Origin: Thermodesulfobacteriota bacterium
Lineage (GTDB): Bacteria > Desulfobacterota_D > UBA1144 > Nemesobacterales > UBA2774
Reading direction: 5' to 3'
Assembly: GCA_021604765.1 (NCBI GenBank)
Contig: BQJP01000002.1
Coordinates: forward strand, 62,001 to 126,000
DNA length: 64,000 bases
Numbering within the stretch: the first letter of the stretch is position 1; each line of letters opens with the position of its first letter. The notes under the pieces were generated by a model. The model worked only from the letters and a program-made list of their open reading frames with translations. It had not been told where the DNA came from and ran no database searches. Below are positions 53,176-63,432 of the stretch, one piece after another. Both the position numbers and the translations under genes were made by a program.

Positions 53176-54072
53176 ATGAAAGATAAAATCAGAAATTATA
53201 AACACATAGTGCCTTTGTCATATATTTCATTCTTTATAATAGCGTTCTTTGTTTTTTTAGTTATAACATTTCCTGGGGATATAGTTAAACAAAGAATAAT
53301 ATCCGAGATACAAAACACCACGCCATATAAAGTTGATATTAAAACGGCCGATGTTTCTCCTTTGTTAAATATTAATCTTAAAACAGTGACAATCCATATG
53401 TCTCAAAACCAATTTGTAGAGCTGGATTCTATAACCATCAAACCTTCAATATTTTCAGTCTTTTCCGATACACCAAACATTCCTTTTACTGCGAAATTGC
53501 AAGGAGGAGAAATACAAGGGGCAGTTAGAGTTAGCAAAAAGAAAAATGGTATAGAAGAGTTAAAAGCGGAAATAAACAATATGAGGGTTGATGCAATTCC
53601 AGATCTACTTTCTGAAGAGGGAAATTCAGAAATACTTATTCACGGCAGACTCAATGGCAATCTGTTTGTAGAATTTGTTCCAACCCCTAGAGGCGAATTT
53701 GACTTTGTTATAGAAGGGCTTGAGTTGGATAACCTCAAAGTGAAAGGAATGAAGCTTCCTTCATTAACCAACCTCATATCAAAATTTAACGGCAACATTG
53801 AAGGTGATTTAACAAATATTGACGAGTTAAGTGTGAAGGGTGACGGAATTGACTTACAAATCACCGGCACCACACCACTTATTTGGGAGATGTCCAAAGG
53901 CGGTATTTTAGATTTAGGATACAGGGTTGAAATCACAGATAATGACCTTGTCAAATACAAAACCTTCTTGTCTCCGTACTTAGCTAAACATAAGGACGGA
54001 AGCCTAGGTGGCAAGATATTGGGCACGGTCATGAATCCAAGATTTGAAAAAAGCTCTGTAAAAAGGTTTTAG
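53176..54072 (+). CDS. gspN: Type II secretion protein GspN
   Basis: 298 residues. One N-terminal TM (about 13-33) and a beta-rich periplasmic domain with AsmA-like flavour (FEFVIEGLELDNLKVKG-type, LSVKGDGIDLQITG). It follows gspM by one base. In deltaproteobacteria GspN commonly closes the L-M-N set. Confidence 0.8.
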   Translation: MKDKIRNYKHIVPLSYISFFIIAFFVFLVITFPGDIVKQRIISEIQNTTPYKVDIKTADVSPLLNINLKTVTIHMSQNQFVELDSITIKPSIFSVFSDTPNIPFTAKLQGGEIQGAVRVSKKKNGIEELKAEINNMRVDAIPDLLSEEGNSEILIHGRLNGNLFVEFVPTPRGEFDFVIEGLELDNLKVKGMKLPSLTNLISKFNGNIEGDLTNIDELSVKGDGIDLQITGTTPLIWEMSKGGILDLGYRVEITDNDLVKYKTFLSPYLAKHKDGSLGGKILGTVMNPRFEKSSVKRF

Positions 54073-54100
54073 TTCCAGAGTATTATAAGGTTAATTTATT

Positions 54101-54367
54101 TTGACTGAACAAGAATTAGAAGCACAGCTTTTGAGTGAAGGATTTACTGGCATATTTGTACATCGAGATTCTCCCAACACCTTCTATCCAGACCACACAC
54201 ATTCCGGCATAACAGCTCATATTGTATTAGATGGTGAAATTACTGTTACATCTGAAGGGCAAACCGTGACTTATAAAACAGGTGAGCGCTTTGATGTGCC
54301 TTCGGGTGAAGTGCATTCTGCGAGTATAGGACCAGAGGGCTGCCGTTATATGATCGGCGAGAAATAG
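54101..54367 (+). CDS. Small cupin-domain protein
   Basis: 88 residues from a TTG start. Single cupin: F-Y-P-D-H-T-H-S-G-I-T-A-H-I-V-L-D-G-E as motif 1, then R-F-D-V-P-S-G-E-V-H-S as motif 2; the metal ligands H-x-H and later H are present. Cytoplasmic, substrate unknown. 28 bases after gspN, possibly same transcript. Confidence 0.85.
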   Translation: MTEQELEAQLLSEGFTGIFVHRDSPNTFYPDHTHSGITAHIVLDGEITVTSEGQTVTYKTGERFDVPSGEVHSASIGPEGCRYMIGEK

Positions 54368-54474
54368 GGTGTCCCACTTCTATTACTATTCTACTCATAT
54401 TTTCTTCCAACAGAGCTATTAAATAAAAGAGTTTTCATGACCGTTTTATGATATTCTTCTTACAGGGTGATATC

Positions 54475-54993
54475 ATGAAACATAAATTTTTTGGGTTAAT
54501 CTTTTTATTAACTTTACTTGTTTTATCCGCTTCAAGTTTTAACTCGGAAGCAAACAAAGATAAAGAAGCAATTCAAGAGATGCAGATCAAGGGGATTGGT
54601 TATGACCAGAGGATACAGACCCCGGTGGTTCTCTTAACGGATAAGGAGCAAACTAAAGTGCTCCCGATTTGGATAGGGCTTTGTGAGGCTCGCTCGATAG
54701 AGCTTGGGTTATCAGACAAAGTTGCTCCCCGACCCCTCACTTATGATATGATGGCCGCTATTATTAGAACCCTCGGAGCAAAAGTAGAGAGGGTAGTAGT
54801 TGTAGACCTGCGTGATGAGGTCTTCTACGCACAAGTTGAGGTATCTGTGGACGGCAAGATATCAAAAATAGATGCCCGACCAAGTGACGCAATAGCTCTT
54901 GCATCAAGAATGAGTTCTCCGATATTTGTGAAAAAAGCAGTTTTGGAGAAGGCTGCAATCACAGACTCAGACAAGGAGAAAAAGGAGCTCTGA
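54475..54993 (+). CDS. Bifunctional nuclease (BFN) domain protein with signal peptide
   Basis: 172 residues from the ATG at 54475, with AGGGTGAT just before it; an earlier in-frame ATG has no site. Signal peptide about 1-26. BFN/DUF151 core: TPVVLLTDKEQTKVLPIWIG, E-A-R-S-I-E-L-G, and the conserved DARPSDAIALA. Related proteins have RNase/DNase activity, but here it is exported, which is less usual. Confidence 0.88.
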   Translation: MKHKFFGLIFLLTLLVLSASSFNSEANKDKEAIQEMQIKGIGYDQRIQTPVVLLTDKEQTKVLPIWIGLCEARSIELGLSDKVAPRPLTYDMMAAIIRTLGAKVERVVVVDLRDEVFYAQVEVSVDGKISKIDARPSDAIALASRMSSPIFVKKAVLEKAAITDSDKEKKEL

Positions 54994-55024
54994 TTTGTTT
55001 ACTTTGAAAAAGGAACAATGTTTA

Positions 55025-57811
55025 TTACCCAGTGTTTTTTAGACCTGCTGAAATTCCGTTAATTGTAAGCTTTATAATATTAGTTAGAGCTTCCTTCTCT
55101 TCATCTGAGATATCTCCCTTTGAAAGACGTCTTAGTAACGCAACCTGTATATAGCTAAGCGAATCTATATATGGGTTTCTAAGATCTATAGATTTTTTTA
55201 GAAAAGGGTTGTTGTCCAGGATTTGTTTCTGGTTTGTTATATTCAATACCAGTCCCTGGGTTAGACTGAATTCATCTCTTACTTTCTGAAATATGGTCTT
55301 GCCAAGCTCTCGCGGATTTACCAACAAAGAATATTCAAGCGCGATCCACATATCAGCCTTGCTGAGAGTCATCTGAATATTATCTATATGAGATTTAAAG
55401 AACCTCCAATTATCATACATATCCTGTAACAATTTAAGATTTTTTTCCGGGTCTTTCTTAACAAATTCGTTTAGCGCTGAACCGACCGAGTAGAAACCGG
55501 TGATAAGATGTCGGTTCTGAGTCCAGCTGAATACCCATGGTATAGCGCGTAAATCCTCTATTTGATCTGTTTGTTTTCTTTTGGCAGGCCGGGAACCTAT
55601 CTGCATCTGCTGAAGAACAGAAATAGGGGTTGCTTGCTTGAAGTAGGGATAAAAATCACTATTCTCATAAACTAAAGCCCTCCATGCTTTTCTAGCATGT
55701 GAAGAGAGCTCTTCCATAGCTTCCTCCCATTCTGGATGAATTTCTTCCTTATTTAAACTAGTTAGAATCACAGATGAAAGAACAAGCTCTAGGTTATCTT
55801 CCGCTATTTCAGGAAGAGAGTAGTTGCTATAAACTACCTCACCTTGCTCGGTGATTTTAATCATGCCGTCGACAGTGCCCGACGGTCTAGCAAGGATAGC
55901 TTGATTTGTTGGTCCTCCACCTCTACTTACAGTGCCGCCGCGTCCATGGAAGAATTTATTCCTGAGCCCATATTCATCAGCCAATTTTTTAAGCGCTCTT
56001 TGGGCTTTATGTATTTCCCAGCTCGAACAGAGGTGACCTCCATCCTTTCCGCTGTCAGAGTAGCCTATCATTATTTCAGATATATCTTCCCTAGCATGCA
56101 GGTGGTCTCGGTAAACCTTACTCTCATATAGGGTTTTCATAATTTGAGGAGCATTATTGAAGTCCTCAATAGTTTCAAAAAGAGGAACTATGTTTAATCT
56201 GCTAAGTATTTTCCCATCGTTGTTTAAATAAAGATATGCTTCTTTAGCGAGAAGGAGAACTTCTAATACATTACTTGCGCTTGAAGTCATACTTATTATA
56301 TATGTGTCAATGCATTCACCGTTTATCTCATCAAGCGCCTGGCTTATGGAGGCAAACGTTTTGAGGAGCTCTGTAGTTTCCGGTGAGAGTTCAAGCCAGC
56401 CGGGTATAAGTGGGCGGGGGTTATTAATCTCCCTTGCGAGCCAAAGGAACTTTTCCTCCTCACTCAGCTCAGAATAATTAAGTATGTTGAGACGCTCTGT
56501 GATCTCCTGGATTGCCCTTACATGCACCTCACTATTTTGTCTTATGTCGAGCTTGGCCATATGAAAACCAAAGACGCTAACTTGCCTTATGAGCTTCTTA
56601 AGAGTTGAATCAGCAAGAAGCTTTCCTCTATTCTCGCGAAGGCTTCTGTCTATAATTTCAAGGTCCATAATCAGCTGGTCCTTGTTGGCATATGCTATAT
56701 TGTAGATCTCTCCCTTGATCCTCTTAATAGTTCCGACAATCTTACTCTCTATGTAGCTGAGTTTTATTCTATAACTCTCATCACCGCTTCTTATACCGCT
56801 GTCATGCTTTAGGAGTTTTTTGTCGCTTTGAATAGACTCAAGGAGCTCATCGCTCACAGGAACAAGCTTTTTAGATGAGCTAAGCTGGTTTATCAGACGC
56901 CCAACCTGTTCTAGATATTTCTCAAGTACAAGCTCCATCTGCATCTTGAGGATTTCAAGAGTTATGCTATGAGTTACAAAAGGGTTTCCGTCTCTGTCCC
57001 CCCCAACCCAGGAGCCGAACCTAAAAAATGGAGGCAGCTTTATCTCCTCAAGGCCGTAATGTTCTTTTATTCTCTCTTCAAACTCGAGGTATACAACAGC
57101 CAGGGCTTCAAATATAGTTTCTTGAAAGTAGTACTGTGCGCTCCTTGCCTCATCAATCGGGGAAATTTTAAAAGACGGTATTTCTTCTGTCTGCCAAAGT
57201 GATATGACCTCAGCTTTTATTTTCATATGTATTGTTTTCTTTTCTTCTGTGCTGAGGATGGGGTTCTGAAACTCCTCAAGGAGATATGAAATACGTCTAA
57301 ATTTTTCAAGCACGATGTGGCGGTTTACTTCTGTGGGATGAGCAGTAAGAACAAGCTCGATTGACATCTTCTCCACAAGCTCTCTGAAATCAGAGTAACA
57401 AATATCTCTTTCCCCAAGAGTTTTAAAGAGGCTTTCAACGGAACCCTCGACAGAGTCCCTGATATCCGAGATGTACTTATACTCCCTTCGTCTTCTTATG
57501 CGATGATTCTGCTCTGCTATGTTTACGAGTTTGAAATAGGTTGTAAAAGCGCGGGCAACCTTATAAATGTCTTTATCCGACAGACTTTTTATTGTAGATA
57601 CTAAATCTTCTTTTTGACTCTTTACATAACTGTTCCTCATTTCTTTTGTAAGAGCCCTGATCTTCTCCTCTATATCAAAGATCTCTTTCCCTTCCTGATG
57701 AATTATTACTTTGCCAAGTATATTCCCCAGAAAGCGCACATCTATCCTTAGAGGTTTTTCTCTATCTATTGTTTCAGTTTTTAAATTGGGGGCTTTATTC
57801 CTGCCAGACAA
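55025..57811 (-). CDS. ppc: Phosphoenolpyruvate carboxylase
   Basis: 928 residues, normal length. Active-site signatures VLTAHPTEVNRH, GYSDSGKDGGHLCSSW and FFHGRGGTVSRGGGPT are intact, and the C-terminus ends in the conserved N-T-G. It fixes bicarbonate to PEP to make oxaloacetate for the TCA cycle. Confidence 0.98.
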   Translation of the reverse strand: MSGRNKAPNLKTETIDREKPLRIDVRFLGNILGKVIIHQEGKEIFDIEEKIRALTKEMRNSYVKSQKEDLVSTIKSLSDKDIYKVARAFTTYFKLVNIAEQNHRIRRRREYKYISDIRDSVEGSVESLFKTLGERDICYSDFRELVEKMSIELVLTAHPTEVNRHIVLEKFRRISYLLEEFQNPILSTEEKKTIHMKIKAEVISLWQTEEIPSFKISPIDEARSAQYYFQETIFEALAVVYLEFEERIKEHYGLEEIKLPPFFRFGSWVGGDRDGNPFVTHSITLEILKMQMELVLEKYLEQVGRLINQLSSSKKLVPVSDELLESIQSDKKLLKHDSGIRSGDESYRIKLSYIESKIVGTIKRIKGEIYNIAYANKDQLIMDLEIIDRSLRENRGKLLADSTLKKLIRQVSVFGFHMAKLDIRQNSEVHVRAIQEITERLNILNYSELSEEEKFLWLAREINNPRPLIPGWLELSPETTELLKTFASISQALDEINGECIDTYIISMTSSASNVLEVLLLAKEAYLYLNNDGKILSRLNIVPLFETIEDFNNAPQIMKTLYESKVYRDHLHAREDISEIMIGYSDSGKDGGHLCSSWEIHKAQRALKKLADEYGLRNKFFHGRGGTVSRGGGPTNQAILARPSGTVDGMIKITEQGEVVYSNYSLPEIAEDNLELVLSSVILTSLNKEEIHPEWEEAMEELSSHARKAWRALVYENSDFYPYFKQATPISVLQQMQIGSRPAKRKQTDQIEDLRAIPWVFSWTQNRHLITGFYSVGSALNEFVKKDPEKNLKLLQDMYDNWRFFKSHIDNIQMTLSKADMWIALEYSLLVNPRELGKTIFQKVRDEFSLTQGLVLNITNQKQILDNNPFLKKSIDLRNPYIDSLSYIQVALLRRLSKGDISDEEKEALTNIIKLTINGISAGLKNTG

Positions 57812-57968
57812 TATTATTTTATCCTCCTTAGAAAGTATTTCTAATGTAAAGCAGGGCTAAAGTTGAAGTTTTACTTCTGTACTATTTCAGTATAACGGGA
57901 AATTGAGTTATTGCTCATAGATTTTAAATCTTTTTTTAGAATACTTTCAAGAGTCTATATGAGAATAT

Positions 57969-57997
57969 TTGACTTATATTTACCCTGTTGCTATCAT
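57969..57997 (+). promoter_or_regulatory. pheA promoter
   Basis: TTGACT (57969-57974), 17-base spacer, TATCAT (57992-57997), 29 bases before the pheA start. Confidence 0.65.
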
Positions 57998-58025
57998 TCT
58001 CTAAATCCTTTATTGCAGGTAAAAA

Positions 58026-59105
58026 ATGGGCTCCTCAAATAACTTCGACAACCTTAGAAAAAAGATAGATTCTCTAGACAAGGAGATACTCGATCTCTTA
58101 AATGAGCGCGGTGATATTGCGCTTGAGATCAGAAAGCTCAAAATGAAGAATTCTGTCGGTGTATATGATCCAGTAAGAGAGAAACTTATAGAAAATAAGT
58201 TAAAAGAACTTAATTCTGGTCCTCTGTCGGATGATTCTATTTTAAATATTTTCAGAGAAATAATATCAGCTTGCAGATCTCTGCAAGAGCCTACGAGAGT
58301 TGCTTATCTTGGGCCTAAAGGGAGTTTTTCACATCAGGCTGCATATAATGAATTTGGCGGTTCATCGGACCTCATTTCCGTGGGAAGTTTCGAAGAGATT
58401 TTTGAGGAAGTTGAGAATGGTAGAGCATCATTTGGAATTGTACCGATTGAAAACTCTATCGGGGGGTCAGTTGGAATAGTGCTTGACCTTCTGTCAAAAT
58501 CGCATCTTCAGATAGAGGCTGAACTATTTGAACGGATAAACCACTTTCTCTTATCAAAATCAGGCAATATAAAAGATGTTAAGATTGTAGCTTCTCATCC
58601 ACAGCCAATCGCACAGTGTAAAAAGTGGTTAAACAAGAATTTGTCCGGTGTTGAAATCCTTGAAACTTCAAGTACCGCTGAGGCTGCGAGGCTTGCATCA
58701 AGAAGAAAAAATCTTGCTGCAATAGCTAGTGAATATTCAGCTTCAATTTACAAGCTCAATATTATTCAAAAGAACATTGAAGAAAATAGCCAAAATACCA
58801 CCAGGTTTTTTGTTATAGGTAATAAATCCAATAAACCCACAGGAGATGACCGCACTTCAATTGTCTTTACTTTAAAGGATACGCCTGGGGCTTTACAAAA
58901 ATCCTTTTTTCAACCGTTTGCTGATGCGAAAGTGAATCTTAGTAAAATAGAATCAAGACCTTCCAAAGAAAGGCCCTGGGAATATCTGTTTTTCGTAGAT
59001 TTCAAAGGACATTCTCAAGATAAAGTTATCAAGTCCTTGCTTAAAAAACTGGATAGAAACTGTATTTATTTAAAAGTTCTGGGTTCTTATCCTGCCGGAA
59101 ACTAA
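58026..59105 (+). CDS. pheA: Bifunctional chorismate mutase / prephenate dehydratase
   Basis: 359 residues. AroQ chorismate mutase (1-90; RKKIDSLDKEILDLLNERGDIALEI), prephenate dehydratase (95-275; AYLGPKGSFSHQAA, VPIENSIGGSVG, TTRFFVIG) and an ACT regulatory domain with the E-S-R-P phenylalanine-binding motif. It makes phenylpyruvate; feedback by Phe is expected. Confidence 0.97.
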   Translation: MGSSNNFDNLRKKIDSLDKEILDLLNERGDIALEIRKLKMKNSVGVYDPVREKLIENKLKELNSGPLSDDSILNIFREIISACRSLQEPTRVAYLGPKGSFSHQAAYNEFGGSSDLISVGSFEEIFEEVENGRASFGIVPIENSIGGSVGIVLDLLSKSHLQIEAELFERINHFLLSKSGNIKDVKIVASHPQPIAQCKKWLNKNLSGVEILETSSTAEAARLASRRKNLAAIASEYSASIYKLNIIQKNIEENSQNTTRFFVIGNKSNKPTGDDRTSIVFTLKDTPGALQKSFFQPFADAKVNLSKIESRPSKERPWEYLFFVDFKGHSQDKVIKSLLKKLDRNCIYLKVLGSYPAGN

Positions 59106-59128
59106 TCTGAAAAAGTTTGGAAATTCGA

Positions 59129-60904
59129 TTAGACTTTTTTAGGTAAGCTTATACAGAATTTGCTTCCTTTTCCTTCTTCACTATTAACATCTATTTTTCC
59201 ACCATGAATTATTACTATGTGTTTTACTATACTAAGTCCAAGACCTGTGCCACCCATCTTTCTAGACCTCGTTTTATCAACCCTATAGAAGCGCTCGAAA
59301 ATTCTGGGCAAGCTCTCTTTGGGGATTCCAATTCCAGTATCATGAATTTCTATTAACAGATCTTTATCTTGATCGGTTATTTCAATCCCGATTTCACCAT
59401 TGTCAGGGGTGTATTTGACTGCATTGTCTATCAAATTAATAAACATTTGCTCAAGAAGAAATCTACTAGCCGTAATAATATGATCATTATCAGAGGGTTT
59501 GAATGAAACTCTCAGATTCTTATCCGCAGCATTTGATTTTAAGGCTTCAAGAGATGATCTTATGACTTCGTCAACATTCACGTCTTCAAAATCTCCATTG
59601 TCATCTTCATTAGATAATGAATCTCTGCCCTCAACCTCTGATAATACTAAGAGGTCTGATACTATATTAATGAGTCTATCAGCGTGTCGTTTAATAATTT
59701 TTAAAAAATGTTTTTGTTCCTGAGGGTTTTCAAATGCGTCTTCTTCAAGAGTTTCCGTATAGCCTTTTATTGCCGTTAGCGGGGTTCTAAGTTCATGCGA
59801 TACATTGGCAATAAAATCTGCTTTAATATTTTCTAATCTTTTAAATTCAGTGATATCAAACATCACCACAATTACTTTCTTTTCCGCAGATTTAAGTGGA
59901 ATGACATTTGCCAGATAATATCTTTCCTCAGGATATAGGTAGAAAACTTCCTTGTTATCAGGCTTCCAGTTTTCAAGTACACCATCTATAAGTTTTATGA
60001 CTTCGCGGTTTCTCAATATTTCCCAGTAAGGTTTTTGAAAAGGATCATCACTAAGATTGAACATCTCTTTTAAAGCATCATTAATAATAATTATATTTCC
60101 TTTCTCTGAGATAACCATTACTCCTTCACTCATAGCACTGAGGACAGCTTCTAGTTGATTTTTTTCATTAGATAGCTGTATGAAAACTTCATTTAGTTTT
60201 TGAGCCATGTGATTTAATGCCATCGTTATTTTAGGTATCTCACCTTTGCTATCAGTTATGGGTATATCGACATTTAAGTTACCTTTGGCAAGTTCTTCTG
60301 AGATACTTATTATTCCGGATAGTGATTTGGTAGTTGTTTTCGATACAGCTAGAGATAGAAGCAGGGCGAGTATGGTCATAGCAATGCCCATATAGATAAC
60401 TTTTGATTCAAGAGGTAATAGGGTTTGTTGGATAATGCTTAAAGGTAGCGACGTTCTTATAACAGTTAGATTTTCACCGTTCTTTTGTTGATAAGGAACT
60501 GCAATATAGAACATCTCTTTTTGAAGTGTTGAGCTATAACGGGAACTCTCTCCAGTTTCATTATTGAAAGCCTGTTTAATTTCAGGTCTTTCAGAATGAT
60601 TTTCCATTTCCCTGGGGTTTTTATCAGTATCACCTAAGACTACTCCTTTATGATCAATAACTGTGATTCTAACCCCTGTTTTTTCCCCTAGTTTGGATAC
60701 TACTGATTGAACCTGATCTATGGTTGGATTTTCTAATGAAGTGGTGAGTACTTCAGTACTCAGATTCGCTGCCGTGAGGAGCCTTTCTTTAGTAAGGGAC
60801 TTATCGTACTTATTTAATTCAGTGATAATAAGGAAAGTAAAAATAAATAGGACTAAGACTATAATTAGAAAGCTAGATATAAATTGTTTCCAAAATATGC
60901 TCAA
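59129..60904 (-). CDS. phoR: PhoR-like sensor histidine kinase
   Basis: 591 residues. TM1 about 9-30, extracytoplasmic sensor (31-165), TM2 about 169-188, HAMP (190-243), PAS (250-355), dimerisation helix with H370 in VSHELRTPLTAIKGY, and ATPase domain with DTGIGIPKESLPRIFERFYRVD and GTGLGLSIVKHIV. Follows phoB by 7 bases. Adjacent phosphate porins and Pho-like boxes make phosphate the likely signal. Confidence 0.93.
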   Translation of the reverse strand: MSIFWKQFISSFLIIVLVLFIFTFLIITELNKYDKSLTKERLLTAANLSTEVLTTSLENPTIDQVQSVVSKLGEKTGVRITVIDHKGVVLGDTDKNPREMENHSERPEIKQAFNNETGESSRYSSTLQKEMFYIAVPYQQKNGENLTVIRTSLPLSIIQQTLLPLESKVIYMGIAMTILALLLSLAVSKTTTKSLSGIISISEELAKGNLNVDIPITDSKGEIPKITMALNHMAQKLNEVFIQLSNEKNQLEAVLSAMSEGVMVISEKGNIIIINDALKEMFNLSDDPFQKPYWEILRNREVIKLIDGVLENWKPDNKEVFYLYPEERYYLANVIPLKSAEKKVIVVMFDITEFKRLENIKADFIANVSHELRTPLTAIKGYTETLEEDAFENPQEQKHFLKIIKRHADRLINIVSDLLVLSEVEGRDSLSNEDDNGDFEDVNVDEVIRSSLEALKSNAADKNLRVSFKPSDNDHIITASRFLLEQMFINLIDNAVKYTPDNGEIGIEITDQDKDLLIEIHDTGIGIPKESLPRIFERFYRVDKTRSRKMGGTGLGLSIVKHIVIIHGGKIDVNSEEGKGSKFCISLPKKV

Positions 60905-60911
60905 ATGATCC

Positions 60912-61601
60912 CTACTCTTCTAATTTATATCCTATACTTCTAACTGTTTTGATCATGCTTCCTGCTATCCCAAGCTTTTCTCTTAGGTTTTTAATATGTA
61001 CATCTATTGTTCTATCATATACCAATTTGTCGTCTCCCCAAAGCCGTTTCTTTTTTAAGAGCTGGTCTCTAGTAAAGACTCGACCCTTTCCTTCGGCAAG
61101 GACTTCAAGGATTTTAAATTCTGTGGTGGTTAGATTAAGTTTGTTTTTATCAACAGTAACTTCATATTTTTCGGTGTTAACTACAACTGGGCCGATCTTA
61201 ATAAAATTTCCTACTTCTTCTGGCGCACCTGTTCTTCTGAGAACAGTTTTTACGCGAGCTACTAACTCTCTTGGACTAAAAGGCTTAACAATATAGTCAT
61301 CCGCACCGAGTTCAAGTCCCACTACTACGTCGGCTTCACTAGCTTTAGCTGTTAACATTATTATAGGAATTGAGCTAGTAGTGTTTTTATTTTTTAATAT
61401 TCTACAAATCTCAAGACCATCTATCCCTGGCAGCATGATATCCAAAACCGCAAGATCAGGCTGAACAGATTCTATGTATGACAGGAAATCCCTACCATTG
61501 TGGAATTCCTTTACTTTGAACCCCTCGCGTTTTAGATGATGGCTGACAAGCTCTACTATGTCTTCTTCATCATCTACTATAGTTATTAATTTTTCTGACA
61601 T
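60912..61601 (-). CDS. phoB: PhoB-like response regulator
   Basis: 229 residues. Receiver with D10/D11, phospho-acceptor D54, T83-type and K105-type residues, and an OmpR/PhoB winged helix (VYDRTIDVHIKNLREKLGIAGSMIKTVRSIGYKLEE). First gene of phoB-phoR. The Pho-like array upstream may autoregulate it. Confidence 0.94.
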   Translation of the reverse strand: MSEKLITIVDDEEDIVELVSHHLKREGFKVKEFHNGRDFLSYIESVQPDLAVLDIMLPGIDGLEICRILKNKNTTSSIPIIMLTAKASEADVVVGLELGADDYIVKPFSPRELVARVKTVLRRTGAPEEVGNFIKIGPVVVNTEKYEVTVDKNKLNLTTTEFKILEVLAEGKGRVFTRDQLLKKKRLWGDDKLVYDRTIDVHIKNLREKLGIAGSMIKTVRSIGYKLEE

Positions 61602-61691
61602 TATCTCTTACACTTCCTACACAGAGTTAGATTATAAATTTAAGTATAGATTAAATCATCGCCATCTAGTTGCAAGAACCTCACCCAATAC

Positions 61692-61730
61692 TTAACTGAA
61701 TCTTAACATTAATTTCACATCAAATTTATC
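61692..61730 (+). promoter_or_regulatory. PhoB/PhoP-type box: four 6-mers at 11-bp spacing
   Basis: TTAACT (61692), TTAACA (61703), TTCACA (61714), TTTATC (61725), each exactly 11 bases apart. A -10 TATACA follows at 61738-61743. This is the tandem geometry of Pho boxes, closer in sequence to the Bacillus TT[ACT]ACA form than to the E. coli CTGTCAT form. Confidence 0.75.
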
Positions 61731-61781
61731 TTACTTCTATACATTCTAGTTCATATCCATTTATTAGGAGGAAGTCGAGAG

Positions 61782-63170
61782 ATGAAATTGCTTATAAAGT
61801 TAATGATATTTACAGTGATTGTACTGCCGCTTTCAGGCATTACTTCAAAAGCTGAGTCTACAAAAGCTCAGATTGAAGCTTTGAAACAGCAGATTGATGA
61901 AATACAGCGCCAGAATCAGCAACAGATCGAAGCTTTAAAACAGCAGATCGATCTTATGGAAAACGCTAGACAAGCTGATAATGAAGCTATCACTCAGATG
62001 AAAGAGGAAGAAAAAGACGCTTGGTATAACAAGTTTAAAGCTCAGTATAAGAAAGGGCTTGTTTTTTCAACTACTGACGGCAACTTTAAGATGAGATTCA
62101 GGGCAAGAGGTCAGTTCCAGGCATCAGTAACAGAGCAGGATGGTGAAAATACCGCCACTAATTTCAGTGTAGCCAGGCTCAGATTAAAATGGGACGGGCA
62201 CGCATTTAGACCTTGGTTTTTATACACTATTCAGTTAGGAGCCAGAAATAATGTAGATTTGAGAGACCTCTATTTTACGATTGCTTACAATAAAGCAATT
62301 ATGCCGCGAGTGGGTCAGAACAAGGTACCTTTTAGCAGAGACGCATTAAATTCATCTGGAGCACTTCAGTTTGTAACAAGATCAATTGTGGACGGTGAAT
62401 TCGCTTATGGAAGAGACCGAGGGATATCTCTCTACGGTGCTTTAGGTAAAAATAATAATTTTTCCTACGGCGCAGGTGTATATAATGGTGACGGAAGAAA
62501 CGGTAATAGTACCGATTCAAATCTGCTCTATGCTGGTAGAGTCCAGTTTGGTGTGGGAGGACAGGAAACCACATCCGGAGGACTGTTCAGAGGTGCTAAT
62601 TCTTCATTCCCCACTGCTAGCCCTTATAAGCTGATACCGAACTTTGCTAAATCACCTACATTAGTAGTTGGTGCTGCTATGGCGGGAATACCAGGGCTGA
62701 ATATTAATAGGAAGACCCCAGACGGAAGTATAGATGATAGAATGGAAGAACTCGGAGTAACGGTAGCCGATGTAGTTTCCTTAACGGGAGATGTTAATTT
62801 TAAAACTCCTTTGTTTAATGTCCAGGGTTCATATCTGGGTAGATGGATCGACCCCGATCAGGGTGGTGCGGACACAGCATATGATCAGGGTTTTAACATA
62901 CAGAGCGGTATTTTCTTGTTGCCTAAGACTGTTGAGGTTGCCGGAAGGTTTTCATATATCGATTATGATACCAGTGCAGGAGTTGTGCCGCCTGGAACAA
63001 GTGTGCAAGATTCAAGCTGGGCAATTACACCTGGAATTAACTACTACATATCACATGATCACAGATGGAAAGTCCAATTACAATACTCATATCTTTCCCA
63101 AGCATTTACAGAGGGTGAATCCGATATTAATTCCAATGTCTTAAGAGCTCAGCTCCAAGCTTACTTTTAA
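61782..63170 (+). CDS. Phosphate-selective porin (OprO/OprP family)
   Basis: 462 residues. Signal peptide about 1-25. A trimeric coiled coil follows with an internal duplication of IEALKQQID (about 32-40 and 48-56), then the 16-strand porin domain (GLVFSTTDGNFKMRFRARGQFQ; HAFRPWFLYTIQLGAR; PRVGQNKVPFSRDALNSS) and a C-terminal Phe (LQAYF) for outer-membrane insertion. AGGAGG before the ATG. Likely induced by phosphate starvation through the box upstream. Confidence 0.92.
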   Translation: MKLLIKLMIFTVIVLPLSGITSKAESTKAQIEALKQQIDEIQRQNQQQIEALKQQIDLMENARQADNEAITQMKEEEKDAWYNKFKAQYKKGLVFSTTDGNFKMRFRARGQFQASVTEQDGENTATNFSVARLRLKWDGHAFRPWFLYTIQLGARNNVDLRDLYFTIAYNKAIMPRVGQNKVPFSRDALNSSGALQFVTRSIVDGEFAYGRDRGISLYGALGKNNNFSYGAGVYNGDGRNGNSTDSNLLYAGRVQFGVGGQETTSGGLFRGANSSFPTASPYKLIPNFAKSPTLVVGAAMAGIPGLNINRKTPDGSIDDRMEELGVTVADVVSLTGDVNFKTPLFNVQGSYLGRWIDPDQGGADTAYDQGFNIQSGIFLLPKTVEVAGRFSYIDYDTSAGVVPPGTSVQDSSWAITPGINYYISHDHRWKVQLQYSYLSQAFTEGESDINSNVLRAQLQAYF

Positions 63171-63259
63171 TATAGCTCTTTAGATTTAGTTAAGAAGGAG
63201 AGCAGAACTTAATTTAAATATATCTCCTTTCTCTACAACACCCCTTTATATCTGACTAT

Positions 63260-63299
63260 AAACCCCCGGATGTTATACATTGAAAAGCCCCGGGGGTTT
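63260..63299 (+). terminator. GC-rich hairpin after the first porin
   Basis: AAACCCCCGG (63260-63269) / CCGGGGGTTT (63290-63299), 20-base loop. Stable stem, short T-run. Probably reduces read-through into the second porin. Confidence 0.65.
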
Positions 63300-63432
63300 A
63301 TATTTATGATCTCCATATTATTTCTTATACTCATTACCAAGCCTTAATCGTATATCAGTTAGTAAACGACCATAAGAATTTTGATTAAAATTGCCAGTGG
63401 TTTAAAATCATTTCAACATTGGTAAACGAGAT

